A stretch of DNA of 64,000 nucleotides from Periplaneta americana (GCF_040183065.1 NC_091117.1:113311001-113375000); one strand, 5' to 3'. Numbered from the stretch's first letter, positions 35,366 to 47,037 are shown. Translations and numbers: made by a program. The notes: a model not told the origin generated them from the sequence alone.

Positions 35366-38300
35366 CCGATAAGGGGTGGTCCTCCAGCTTGGGGGTTGGG
35401 CGAAGGGCTAACAACCCATCACCGTAAAAAACAGCTTGTTACGTATCCCTATAATAAGCCTCGGAATAGGACTGATTCTCTGGCACGACCACAGCAAAGA
35501 AATAAGGTTTTGAGATTTGGCACTTGGAACGTAACTAGTCTTTATAGAACAGCAGGGGTAACATTAGTAGCAAAAGAACTAGCTAGATATAGAATAGACT
35601 TCGTAGGAGTACAAGAGGTTAGGTTAGATGGGAATGGCATATCACAAATAGGAGATTACTTATTGTATTATGGGGAAGGAAACAATAATCACCAATTAGG
35701 AACAGGATTCTTTGTTCATAAAAGAATAAAATCAGCAGTAAAAAAGGTCGAATTTATCAGTGACAGGTTATCATATTTAGTACTTAAGGGTAGATGGTGC
35801 GACATCATAGTTATAAATGCTCACGCCCCTACAGAAGAGAAAGACGACCATATAAAGAATAGCTTCTATGAGGAATTGGAACATACTTTTGATCAGTTCC
35901 CTAGATATCACATGAAAATTTTATTGGGGGATTTCAATGCTAAAGTAGGACGGGAGGATATTTTTAGACCAACTATTGGAAAAGAGAGCCTACACGCAAT
36001 TAGTAGTGACAATGGAGTTAGATTAGTCAACTTTGCCACATCGAAAAATTTAATTGTCAAAAGTACAACATTCCCCCATAAGGATATACATAAATATACT
36101 TGGACTTCTCCAGATGGATTGACACACAACCAAATAGATCACATCTTGATAGATAAATGGAGACATACTAGTATAGTAGATATTCGAACTTTCAGGGGTG
36201 CAGACTGTAATTCTGACCATTATTTGGTGATTGGAGAATTAAGAGAAAGATTATCAGTAGCCAAGCGAGTAGAGCAGCAAGTTAATATTACTAAATTCAA
36301 TATTTTGAAATTAAAGGACGAGGAAGCTAAGCAAAATTATCAGGTCGAAATTTCGAATAGGTTTGCCACTTTAGAAAGTTCCGACGAAGTTGAGAAAGAA
36401 TTAGATGTTAATAGCGTGTGGGAAAATATCAGAGATAGTATCAAAATTGCAGCTGAGCAGAGCATAGGTTATTATGAAACTAAGAAAAAGAAACCGTGGT
36501 TTGATGAAGATTGTTGCATGGTAGTAGAAAGAAGGAAACAGGCAAAATTGAAATTCTTACAGGATCCAGTTGAGGAGAAGAGAGATAATTATTTCAATGA
36601 AAGACGGGAAGCAAGTCGTACACTTAGGAATAAAAAGAGAGGTTACTTGAAGGAAAAACTGAATGAGGTAGAAACAAATAGTAAGAATAAAAACATTCGA
36701 GATTTATATAAGGGTATAAAGGAATTTAAGAACGGATATCAGCCAAGGGTAAACGTGATCAAGGATGAGAATGGTGACTTGCTTGCAGACTCTCCATCAA
36801 TCCTAAACAGATGGAAAAACTATTTTGCGCAACTACTAAATGTACATAGGCCAAATAGAAATGATCGGGACGAAATTGAAATACAAACTGCTGAGCCATT
36901 TATACCCGAACCCACACTTTCAGAAGTCGAAATTGCGATAGAAAATCTGAAAAAGTACAAGTCTCCAGGTATCGATCAAATTCCAGCAGAATTAATACAA
37001 GAGGGTGGAAGTGCATTATATAGCGAAATTTATAAACTTGTACTTGCTATTTGGGAAAAGGAAATTGTACCAGAACAATGGAAGGAGTCCATAATTGTGC
37101 CTATTTTTAAAAAGGGGGACAAAACCAACTGTGGTAACTTTCGAGGAATATCACTTTTGTTGACGTCGTACAAAATTTTGTCCAATATTCTTTTGAGAAG
37201 ATTAACTCCGTATGTAGATGAAATTATTGGGGATCATCAGTGCGGTTTTCGGCGTAATAGATCGACTATTGATCAGATTTTTTGTATTCGACAGATAATG
37301 GAGAAAAAATGGGAGTATAAGGGTACAGTACATCCAGTTATTCATAGATTTCAAAAAGGCATATGACTCGGTTAAGAGGGAAGTATTATATGATATTGTT
37401 ATTGAATTTGGTATTCCCAAGAAACTAGTTCGATTAATTAAAATGTGTCTCAGTGAAACATACAGCAGAGTCCGTATAGGTCAGTTTCTATCTGATGCTT
37501 TTCCAATTCACTGCGGGCTAAAGCAGGGAGATGCACTATCACCTTTACTTTTTAACTTCGCGCTTGAATATGCTATTAGGAAAGTTCAGGATAACAGGCA
37601 GGGTTTGGAATTGAACGGGTTACATCAGCTTCTTGTCTATGCGGATGACGTGAATATGTTAGGAGAAAATACACAAACAATTAGGGAAAACACGGAAATT
37701 TTACTTGAAGCAAGTAGAGCGATCGGTTTGGAAGTAAATCCCGAAAAGACAAAGTATATGATTATGTCTCGTGACCAGAATATTGTACGAAATGGAAATA
37801 TAAAAATTGGAGATTTATCCTTCGAAGAGGTGGAAAAATTCAAATATCTTGGAGCAACAGTAACAAATATAAATGACACTCGGGAGGAAATCAAACGCAG
37901 AATAAATATAGGAAATGCGTGTTATTATTCGGTTGAGAAGCTCTTATCATCCAGTCTGCTGTCCAAAAATCTGAAAGTTAGAATTTATAAAACAGTTATA
38001 TTACCGGTTGTTCTGTATGGTTGTGAAACTTGGACTCTCACTCTGAGAGAGGAACATAGGTTCAGGGTGTTTGAGAATAAGGTTCTTAGGAAAATATTTG
38101 GGGCTAAGCGGGATGAAGTTACAGGAGAATGGAGAAAGTTACACAACACAGAACTGCACGCATTGTATTCTTCACCTGACATAATTAGGAACATTAAATC
38201 CAGACGTTTGAGATGGGCAGGGCATGTAGCACGTATGGGCGAATCCAGAGTGTTAGTTGGGAGACCGGAGGGAAAAAGACCTTTAGGGAGGCCGAGACGT

Positions 38301-38454
38301 AGATGGGAGGATAATATTAAAATGGATTTGAGGGAGGTGGGATATGATGATAGAGACTGGATTAATCTTGCACAGGATAGGGACCGCTGGCGGGCTTATG
38401 TGAGGGCGGCAATGAACCTTCGGGTTCCTTAAAAGCCATTTGTAAGTAAGTAAG
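35366..38454 (+). mobile_element. Near-intact RTE-like LINE inserted in its own family member
   Basis: A 13-bp perfect duplication TATATTCCCACAT flanks it (35353-35365 and 38455-38467). It has a 30-bp leader, one long coding region and a TAAG-repeat tail (TGTAAGTAAGTAAG). About 3.09 kb appears to be full length. The interrupted host sequence is an antisense copy of the same LINE. Confidence 0.93.
35396..38432 (+). pseudogene. RTE-like LINE polyprotein (APE endonuclease + RT), one frameshift
   Basis: The first frame (35396-37366) has an APE-type endonuclease, with FGTWNVTSL, VGVQEVRLDG, LLGDFNAKVG, NQIDHILID and DCNSDHYLV carrying the expected Asn, Glu, Asp and His residues. The RT start follows (IPAELIQEGG, RGISLL, DHQCGFRRNRST). 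A one-base insertion near 37335 shifts the frame. The remainder (open from about 37338, ATG at 37443, to 38432) has [14 protein letters not shown], the catalytic [17 protein letters not shown] and [12 protein letters not shown]. Apart from that single lesion no stops are seen, so the insertion is recent. Confidence 0.92.
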
Positions 38455-38467
38455 TATATTCCCACAT

Positions 38468-38815
38468 GCTATTATCATCTAACTCTTCCTCAACTGTGTC
38501 GGAATTTGCTAATACGGCAAACCTATTTGAAATTTCGACCTGATAATGTTTCTTAGTTTCCTCGTCCTTTAATTTCGGAATATTGAATCTTCTAATATTA
38601 ACTTGTTGCTCTACTCGCTTGGCTACTGATAGTCTTTCTCTTAGTTCTCCAATTACCAAATAATGGTCAGAATTACAGTCTGCCCCCCTGAAGGTTCGAA
38701 TGTCTACTATACTAGTATGTCTTCTTTTATCTATCACGATGTGATCTATCTGGTTATGTGTCAATCTATCTGGAGACATCCAAGTATATTTATGTATATT
38801 CTTATGGGGGAATGT
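38468..38815 (-). pseudogene. RTE-like LINE, 5' piece of the older antisense copy
   Basis: The minus strand encodes THNQIDHIVIDKRRHTS, RGADCNSDHYLVIGELRERL and the start of the linker up to MWEY. It matches the end of the endonuclease domain of the + copy and joins in sequence to the segment starting at 35352 once the inserted LINE is removed. It is 5'-truncated near 38815, in the endonuclease domain. Confidence 0.88.
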
Positions 38816-39202
38816 ACAGTAACAAAACTTTAGTGTGTCATTAATTATAATTATTACAGTTTGAATGAAACAGAACTTCTCATTGAACTAAATAGGTCAC
38901 CAACTAAAACAAATCCATTTGCTGCTGAATCCACATGGACACAAATGCAGTACAGTAGAACCTCGATTATCCATCTCCTGATTCACTGTCTTTCTTGCTT
39001 AACCATCAGGCCGGCCAGTCCCAAAGTTTTTATCATTTTTACAGGATTTTTATTATGAAGTGATGTTAGTTTAGCCACACAGCAAGAGATGGCAGTTTAG
39101 CGGGCCCCTCTCCACACCACACCTGCCGAGTGCACCTGACTCCACGCATTCACCCACTACCATCAACCTATCGCATCAATTTATGGTGTAGGCCAAACAC
39201 CT

Positions 39203-40337
39203 GTGAATGACAAAATCGAAGGCCATGTATCCAAACTGCAGAATTGTGACAGCAATATAACAGTGAGGAAGACAATGAAAAATTCATCACTTGAGCAGTT
39301 GGACACCGTCGTTTATCAGTGGTTCATTCAAGCCTGTTTTCAAGGTGTCCCCCTTTCAGAGCCTATCATTCAAGGGAAGGCAATGGAACTTCACAAAAAA
39401 ATGGTGATCCTTCCTTTCACAAAAGCACTGGTTGGCTACACAGATTTAAAAACTGTCACGGAATTCGTCAGTTGGATATTTAGGTGAAAAATTGAGTTCT
39501 GACAGTGCCATTGTCGTGAATTATCAAAAAGAATTTTTAAATATGGTTAATGCCCGGAAGTTGGTACAAGAACAGGTTTACAACTGTAATGAAACTGGGA
39601 TAAAGGAAAGCTCTTCCAGACGAAACATTGACCTCAATGTTCGAAAAAGCAGCCCCAGAATTCAAAATGCAGAAAGATCACATAATAATTATGGTGTGCT
39701 CGAATGCTTCTGGTTTGCATCGATTGACCCTGCTCATCGTGGGGAAATTGCAAAAATCTCGCACATTTAAAAACATGAACATGAAAGCTCTGTCTGTTAA
39801 TTATTACGTTCAAAAAAGTGCCCATATGAGCCAAGGTATTTTTAATTCTAGGTTTACCGAAGTTTTTGTGCAATTCGTAAGTAATAGTATAATGTTATTA
39901 ATGACATAATCACTATTAACGAAATAATAAAGTTTATTTCGTTAATAATTATATGTTGAATAATAATTCCCTAGTCAGAGCACATTTGAAGGAAATAGGG
40001 TTGCCTGCTGAAGCAATGCTGTTTATGGACAATGCCCCCCACCCATCCTAATTCTCAGCTAAAGAGTGATGATGCAAACATAATGTGCCACGTCTTGCCA
40101 GCAGACATGATGGCGCTGATCCAACCCATGGATCAGGAGATCATTCAATCCATGAAAAGACGTTACAGAAGAGGATTCATCCAGCAACTTGTGACATCTG
40201 ATAAGGAATTCAACATCAAAGCTTTTTGGAAATGTTACACCATTAAGGACGCTATTTTTAATGTTGCTCAGGCTTGGAATGATCTCCTTTCTGTAACAAT
40301 GAAGAGAGCGTGGAATAAACTGGCCACAGGAAAATGA
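39203..40337 (+). pseudogene. Tigger/jerky-like transposase, broken
   Basis: Collinear segments read LEQLDTVVYQWFIQA (CENP-B HTH), EFLNMVNARKLVQEQVYNCNETG, APEFKMQKDHIIIMVCSNASG and MLFMDNAPHPS-like sequence near 40020. IQPMDQEIIQSMKRRYRRGF then precedes DAIFNVAQAWNDL. The catalytic Asp positions appear as NETG (first Asp changed to Asn), DNAP and QPMDQ. Frameshifts occur near 39490, 39620-39780 and 40040, and a foreign hairpin lies at about 39880-39968. Confidence 0.85.
39913..39947. repeat. Short palindrome inserted in the Tigger coding region
   Basis: ATTAACGAAATAA and TTATTTCGTTAAT form perfect 13-bp arms around a short loop. They sit inside about 90 bp that interrupts transposase homology. 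It is probably a very small MITE. Confidence 0.55.
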
Positions 40338-41439
40338 GGAGAATAATGATGGAGACAGTGATATCATTCTACACCTTTGTGAGGCTCTACCCGCAGGAGA
40401 AATCATTGAAATTAATGATGTGGCTGAATAGATGAACATGGACATACTTGACACATGTTTTGACTTTGTAAGTGACGACAAACTCATTCAACAAGTGTCG
40501 AACCAAAATGATCCTGAAGAAAACAATGAAAGTGAACAGGAGGCAGAGAACTTACGAAAACCATCACCCATGCTGAAACAGAATCCATACTTTCCAAGTG
40601 CTTCAACTGGTTTGAACAGCTATTACTGCTTCGAAGAGTACGAGACATGACATACAAAGAAGCATGTGGTGTGTTAAAAAAAATTAACTAAGTTTTTCAA
40701 ACAACAACAATAATTTTACATACAGTACATGTGTTTTTATAGGTACATACCCTGTAGATTGTATTGTACTAGGTTTTTAAAACACACATGTTTCTTAAAA
40801 AAATTTTGAATTTGGAAAAAAAGTAATTTTTTTGTGTGTTTAAACAAAAAAAAATTAACAGACTTTTTCAAACAACAATAATTTTACATACATGTGTTTT
40901 TTGTAGTATGTACTGTACTGTAGATTATATTGTAGTAGATTTTTAAAAAACACATAAAACTTGAAAAAAAGAAAAGCGATTTTTTGTGAAAAATGTTCCC
41001 TTTCTAGCTTAACTGTCTTTTCGATTATCTACGATATTTCTCTGGTCCCGTAACTGATGGTTAATCGAGGTTCTACTGTTTATGCTTTTATGACAACAAT
41101 GAGTTATGCATATGCGCAATGTGACATACGACATGCCAATACAATCAAAAAATCGAGTTTATCGACATCCTTGTATTGTGCTGATACATGAACATGAACG
41201 TAAATTTTTCTTGCTGCAATTAATTTCTTCGCACTTTACCCTTAGGACGTTTCATTTCATCGCACTAGTGGTAGATTGGATTGGATTCATACAGAAATAT
41301 AATTAATACCCTAGTTAAATAGGTATCATCCCCATTTTGCATGAATAATAATTTTTTATTAAAATAAAATCAAGATGAGTATTTCATTAAGCTCTTACAC
41401 TTACTGTTCGAATTCCCAGCCTGAGAGGAACTTCTTGTT

Positions 41440-41700
41440 GATGTACATAGCTTAGTCTTTAGTTCAGTGACAAGGGTTTAGTAAGACGATAGTTAACCCT
41501 CGTACAAATAATTATAATTATTAGCTGGACTCAGCTTAGTTTCTAGTTGATTAATAAGGTTAAAGGGTTTGATCAGGACATAGCTATCTCTTGCACAAAG
41601 GATTAGATTATTTGGGCTTAGCTTAGCCCAAGTTGAATGACAGGATTAGATGGTATGGTTAGAGAATACCTCTCTCTTGGAGAAAATATTAGGTTAAATT
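41440..41700. repeat. Diverged minisatellite, roughly 85-90 bp period
   Basis: Three degenerate monomers contain AGCTTAGT(C/T)T(T/C)TAGTT followed by a GGTTTAGTA- or GGATTAGAT-like block (starting near 41450, 41538 and 41619). A related inverted block is at 44560-44730. Confidence 0.45.
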
Positions 41701-42044
41701 AACAGGATACAGAACTAGCCTTTAGGTTTTTTCTTTGTACAAAGAAGGGGCTTATTGTACTTTACCACTCCTGTTCTGTGAATGATATTATCTGTATAAA
41801 ACTGTCATTATTTAACCCTCTACTCTTTGAACTGCAAAGTAAAAAGTTTATGCTTGATTGTAAAGAAATTACAGCAATGCTTCTGATGAAAGATTTTCAA
41901 AAAATGATCTGATAATTAATGGACATTTATTTTGAGATTCAAAATATGATTTTAGAGGAGATAAAGCAATTTTTATATCCAAAGTATTTGTTGCTGCAAA
42001 CTAAACCACGTGTTAATCACTGTATACATACCACGTGTTATTGT

Positions 42045-43300
42045 TTTCTAATACCAGGCGTTTGACAAACTCATTTGACCTCTTGCACTCCAATATTTTT
42101 CAAAGATATTGTCATCATCAGCCACTGAAGCACAGATTTTGAGGTGTTTCGAATTCATTTCTTGGTTTGAGTTGCACAATGGGCAGTTAGGGGACTGATA
42201 TATTCCAATTTTATGCAGGTATTTGGGCAAACATCATGGCCTTTTGCCAATCTAAATGCAGCTACAGACGATTTGCGTGGTAAATTGGGGATTAACTGTG
42301 GATTATGATGCAGGGAGTTCCATTTTGTTCCCTTGAGATTGTGTTATCAAATTTTGTTTGTTGAAGTCTAAGTATGTAGATTTAATAAATCTTTTCACAG
42401 AGTAATACATAGATTTAGTAACAGGTCTGTAAGTAGCAGTGCTGCCCTTCTTTGCTAAAGCATCCGCATTCTCGTTTCCCAGGATTCCACAATGGGATGG
42501 TATCCATTGGAATACAATTCTTTTATTGAGTGTTATTAATTGAGAGAGCATTTTAGTTATTTCTGCTGTTTGAGATGAAGGTGTGTCTAGAGACTATTGA
42601 TAGAACAGCTGCTTTGGAATCTGACAATATAACTGCATTCTTAAATTTATTGATGTGGCATAGAAGATTCCTGAGACTTTCACTTATTGCAATGATTTCT
42701 CCGTCAAAACTTGTTCCATATCCAAGGGATCTGTAAAGTGAGAAGAGACAGCACGTAACACCTGCACCTTGTTCCCTGGAGATCAAGGATCCATCAGTGT
42801 ATAAATGAAGCCAGTTTTGTGGAGGGTACCTAATATTAATTGTCCCTAAAGACATTTGTTTCATTATTTCAGTGTTTACTTCTGATTTCAGTATGTCTTC
42901 TGTTAAAGTTAGATTATACCCTATATTTAATAGAGTTAAAGGGTTTAGTTTAATTTGTAAGTTTTCTTTTAAATTCAGGATGTTGATTTTCTGTTTTAAT
43001 TCTGGAACCATGGATATGAACTTTTTTGAGTTTTTAATCTACAGAGAGGACTGTATGAATGTCAACTGTTTCCTGGTAATCTGGTTAGTTTTCATATTGA
43101 ATCAGTGCTTTTTCTTCTATTGTCATTTTGATGCTGTTAATATTAGTGAAAAATCTCATAGAATCTATTGGAATTGTTTTGATTCCACAGTAATGAGCCT
43201 GAGAGCTTGGTGTTTATCACTATATACTCTCATAGAAGTCAGTGAAACAAAAGAAAATTGTACCTTCCTTGGTGTAGCTTTTCTGGAGAAACAGCTATGA
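42045..43300 (-). mobile_element. Jockey-like LINE, longer 3' copy
   Basis: Same family as 28221-28854 and 19615-19758, and near-identical to the former over the shared 600 bp. On the minus strand the order is RT thumb remnant (several stops, 43300-43012), RNase H N-half with LYTDGS, GEIIAIS and ILSDSKAA (43011-42553), the RNase H C-half (42551-42303), and the zinc-knuckle end (42230-42048). A frame break at 42552 separates the RNase H halves. 3' end near 42045. Confidence 0.88.
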
Positions 43301-43586
43301 GATTTAACAGAACTAATAGTAATCAAAATTATTGGATATACAGTATACTGGTTTTCACTAAAGGAAAATAAATGCGTGTTGTGTCATGTTTTATTGAAGT
43401 TACAAGCTTAGAGGTAAAGATAGTTTACTACAGTTAGGGCCTACTTTCATTCTATAATATCTTATGGTATAATAAATAGTTTTGCAAGGTGTAGAGACTG
43501 GGAAAGCAATTTAATAAAATCATCCGAATCATATTCATTTTATAGGCAGTCTTGCAGGTCGTCTTTAAAAAAAAAAAAAACTTAAT

Positions 43587-43955
43587 ATTAATATTTCCTT
43601 CAGTATTTTTGCTTTAACTCTTGTCGTACATACATGACAATTCTGCTCTGTTAAGTTATTCTTTTAAGCTTTCCTTCTACAAACAGCTCAAGTGTTTTAA
43701 ATTTAGCGTACATAAGTTCTGTATTTTAAATTCAATTACTAACACGTAAGTCGAATTTTTTGACGAAACCCTAGGTTTTTCCACTTCAGTTTAACTGATT
43801 TATGGAAACGAAATTTTGACAACTCCTCGACTCCAGCCTTACTTATCGTCAAGCCCATTTTGTTTGGGTGCTTATTTTAATGGCAGACGCACTTCAATTT
43901 TCTTCAAACATGGAGGCATAATAGCCACTCTATAATCTCTTCTAACTCACTGGGA
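43587..43955 (-). repeat. Interspersed repeat, inverted relative to the 63.6-kb copy
   Basis: It matches the reverse complement of 63637-64000 over most of its length. Shared blocks are CTAGGTTTTTCCACTTCAGT, AGTGTTTTAAATTTAGCGTA and TTTTCTTCAAACATGG. No coding potential is recognised. The element class is unknown. Confidence 0.65.
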
Positions 43956-44559
43956 TAAACACTTATTGCATCGAACACATGAGTCAGAAATTGTTTTTAA
44001 TATAGCCTATGGATATTCCTTCTGTAGGTCACTACTGAAAACACACTTTCTTTTCAGCAGTGACGTATTATTTCCATACTTATTATTACTCACAGTTAAA
44101 AAAATATACTGTATTTCACAAGTTCAGAACACTAGAATATCTTCTACCAAGCTACAACTGCAATGAATTCATTTCAATGGAAGCATATGCATTTGCAGTG
44201 TTCAATATTGTTGGCAGCATTCATATTATAAACTATAAAACAGTACAAGTTACTGATTAGTTGCTTGGCATCATCTTATAGTGCAGAGCAACGATAGTCG
44301 GCTATATCAATCGCATAATTCCCCAAGCCTCACCTCACAGTGTTGCAGGTATAGCTACGTATATACATACCAAAAATTATAATATTTGAAGTCTTCATCA
44401 AATTGATACAAAGAAGTATATAAGAAATACTGTTGCGGAAATTTTTTGCCAATAAGTCATTGGTGCCATAAAAAAAAGGAAATTTTGAAGTCCCATTTCA
44501 CCATCCGAGACAGAGACTAAAAAAAATAGGACTGTCCTGGCTAATACAGGACATCTGGT

Positions 44560-44730
44560 GACCTTACTCTAATCTTGTCATAGAACTAGAATCTTACTGT
44601 TCGTACAAAAGATGGACACGCTTCCATATATGTACAATGGCAAATTGGCATTTTGTTATCACCTCACTAAACCCTGTTACAGAACTAGAGACCTTGTTAC
44701 AGAACTAGAGACTAAGCTATGCTAAGCTAC
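44560..44730. repeat. Minisatellite block related to 41.45-41.70 kb, inverted
   Basis: TGTTACAGAACTAGAGAC is repeated twice (44671- and 44696-), followed by TAAGCTATGCTAAGCTA. The complement resembles the AGCTTAGTCT-TAGTT monomer at 41450. Confidence 0.45.
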
Positions 44731-45774
44731 TGTAATCTTTATTTCATATGCTTTAAAAGACACATTAGGCAGTAACAGACGGAGCTTGCAAAGAATGACT
44801 GGCATATGACAGGAGTGCGCGTAGATATGTATTAACTGTATATTGGTATTCAAAGCATAACAAATCTCTTTGTCTTTCTCTCTCCCCCACTAGCAGTTTG
44901 GCAACAGTGCAGTAATATTACATGAGTATTGGCTGAACTCATATGCCTTCTAAAAATTTATGCCGTATTATCATTTGTACCAGGGATAAATGCTGAGTGG
45001 AATAACGGCTCAGGGCATTATTCTGATTCTAGGCTTTACCTGACCTTATCTGAGGTACCAAGCCAACAACGAATCTCCCACATTAAACTATTATCTATGT
45101 GTCACAACATGCCTCAATGTGTTTTGTAAATTAGAGACTTGTAGTCAGATGTTTTGTTCTTCACATTCTTTGTGAGTCAGCATCAGATGATAAACAAAAA
45201 GAATAAATATAAAAAAAATAATAATTAGAATAACATGTTATATTCTTTTAATCCATCAATTTTTAGGATACATCAAAGAAATAATTAAGCAATAACATTT
45301 TGCTTTTCGTAAAAGTGTTTACTATTACAATTTACATAACACCAGTGCTTTTTTTCTGGACGTTCCAGCGCCCTTTCTTCTATTTGATCAAGAAATGTCT
45401 TAATAATTATGTTATTAACATGATTTTTCTTTGAACTCCACGTAGGCCTTGAAAGTCTTAAAGCTGGGACGAAAAGGAGGTTAAAAACGACAAAATTCCC
45501 ATGCACTGGACAGTAATAATCTCCCCATCCAATATAATATATTTTACACAGACAGAGTTCCACCACTTTTTCTGTACAACCCTGTTCATAAAGTGAATGT
45601 TACGGTATCGGTAGTTTTATCACTAAAAAAAGGCATGGCAACCTAGATCTTGTTTAATTTGAGTAGCCTACAAATAATTAGTCAAAGTTATTTAATAAAG
45701 AAAGAAACATGCATTTTCCTACACTATATGAACCAAAATTATTTCAAATTATTGACAGTATTAACGTAACTGAC

Positions 45775-45894
45775 CTGAAATTTTTCCTGCTTTTCTTTAA
45801 GCTTTGCGTAATTAGCCATCTGCTTCTCTGATGCCAAACGAGCCTGTGAGGTGGAAATATGTCTTACTCCTAGCTGTCCAAGCTGGAGAAGTTT
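45775..45894 (-). CDS. COX7A: COX7A internal exon
   Basis: Minus-strand exon of 40 codons between a TTTTCAG acceptor and CAG|GTCAGT. It reads KLLQLGQLGVRHISTSQARLAS, a mitochondrial presequence-like stretch rich in Arg/Ser/Leu with HIST before the likely processing region, then EKQMANYAKLKEKQEKFQ. The Lys-rich KLKEKQEKFQ preceding ADG...VKGG is the standard N-terminal part of mature COX7A. Phase 0 at both ends. Confidence 0.88.
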
Positions 45895-46062
45895 CTGAAA
45901 ATAATGAAGTATTAAGGATAAATAAGATTACTGAATAACATGATTTTTAGCTATGAACAACGTTCTTTTAACACTGCAGCGAGAATTGAAACTCTAGTCT
46001 TACGTCATTAATTTACAACAGTTAATAAAACACTATTCTCGACAAAAAAATAACTCCAGAAA

Positions 46063-46288
46063 AAATTTCGGTAATTCGGTAGAAAACATTGATTAATACG
46101 GCGGACATCATGAAGGATCAGTGATAAGTTAGGTTTGATTTGTTCAGGCTTTTAGTATGCCTACCAAAAAATGTTTAAGCAAGATGCCAAAACCCTGAAC
46201 AAACCAAACCTAATCTGCTACTCATCGCCGATGATGTTTTTGATGCCCGTCACATTGACCAATGCTTTCTATCAAATTACCAGAATTT
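46063..46288. repeat. Palindromic MITE, about 225 bp
   Basis: The left half (AATTTCGGTAATTCGGTAGA ... TTAGGTTTGATTTGTTCAGG) is imperfectly complementary to the right half (CCTGAACAAACCAAACCTAA ... TTACCAGAATTT) over roughly 100 bp per arm. A related GTTCAGGCTTTTATTATGCC segment is near 54903. It lies in COX7A intron 1. Confidence 0.65.
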
Positions 46289-46923
46289 GGGACAACTGAA
46301 TAATACCCACGGCAGAGCAATGTCGATAGTCGACGCTACTCGCTGGCCACTAGTCACCAAGCCGTACCGAGCCGTGTCAAACAAAAGACAATCAAAATGG
46401 TGGTAGTAAAATTCGCGACTATATTCTTAAATAATTCACTCCATTAGGCAAGTCCAAGGTTTTATGTAGTACAACAGCAGTTTTTTGAATGCATTAAAAG
46501 GAAATGCAGATGTAGTAAGATCTTAAAATAGATTATCACAAGAAAATGAACAGGAAAAAAAGGTGTGTTTCACAGAATATCATTAAAATGATGGAAAGTA
46601 AATTTCCGGTTAATGTTCGCCACAGCGTAAAGTACGTAATTATGACCGCGTTGCTGTTTTATTTCTGGCCTAGAGGAAAATTACGAAAAAAAATTTTAAG
46701 GGCCATGAAATTATTCACTGCTTTCATTATAGGCTTATTATTGTTCATCAATATTACTAATCAAAAACTGTCATATTATATAATTTTAACTACAACATGG
46801 ATGAATGAAATCAAATTTTATGTTAAAATTAAAAAGTTACGTCAAATACATGAAAATGATAACATTTATATTGCATAATATGTAAATGAACTTCACGTTA
46901 AAACCTCCTGTCACTTCCCTATC

Positions 46924-46970
46924 CCTAAACTAACCTAACCTAAACTAACCTAACCAAAGCTAACCTAACA
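46924..46970. repeat. Interstitial telomere-like (CCTAA)n run
   Basis: Tandem CCTAA pentamers with a few substitutions, that is TTAGG on the other strand, the ancestral insect telomere repeat. It lies about 65 bp from the proposed COX7A start codon, on the intron side. Confidence 0.7.
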
Positions 46971-47031
46971 TTCTTCCATTCCTCGACCTCATATCACTTA
47001 TCACGTTCAGCTCGCGACAGGATCATATTAC

Positions 47032-47037
47032 CTGCAT
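47032..47037 (-). CDS. COX7A: COX7A first coding exon (ATG CAG), proposed
   Basis: The minus strand reads GCGC-ATG-CAG|GTAATA. The two-codon coding end is phase 0 and joins to KLLQLG in frame, giving MQKLLQLGQLGVRHISTSQ, a convincing mitochondrial presequence. I found no other nearby ATG with a donor in the right phase. The upstream sequence (47038-47300) is more GC-rich and would be the promoter side. This start is inference; only cDNA would confirm it. Confidence 0.6.

Larger units (their letters stand above)
38953..41078 (+). mobile_element. Tigger/pogo DNA transposon
   Basis: Terminal inverted repeats CAGTAGAACCTCGATTA (38953-) and TAATCGAGGTTCTACTG (-41078) are the classic Tigger type. 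TA precedes the left end, while the right flank reads TT. The broken transposase is inside. The 3' region has a tandem duplication of about 165 bp (around 40680-40840 and 40845-40985). A hairpin insertion sits in the coding region near 39880-39968. Confidence 0.9.
25623..45774 (-). other. COX7A intron of about 20 kb
   Basis: The intron is phase 0, with donor GTCAGT (minus strand, 45774 downward) and acceptor CAG at 25623-25625. It is filled with mobile elements listed separately: Jockey-like LINE tails, an RTE-like LINE pair, a Tigger, SINEs and a relic of an uncharacterised transposon. Stretches at 25623-26310, 27543-28211, 30600-31456, 32000-33360, 41079-41440 and 43956-44560 show nothing I recognise. 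Confidence 0.8.
45895..47031 (-). other. COX7A intron 1
   Basis: An intron of about 1.14 kb by the proposed model. It contains a long imperfect palindrome (46063-46288) and CCTAA repeats near 46924-46970. A 110-codon + strand ORF at 46546-46878 is hydrophobic and Lys-rich with no family resemblance, so I treat it as chance. Confidence 0.5.

Noticed and set aside
46546-46878. 110-codon + strand ORF with hydrophobic and Lys-rich segments
   Set aside because: It lies inside COX7A intron 1, has no recognisable domain, and AT-rich DNA readily yields such hydrophobic ORFs.
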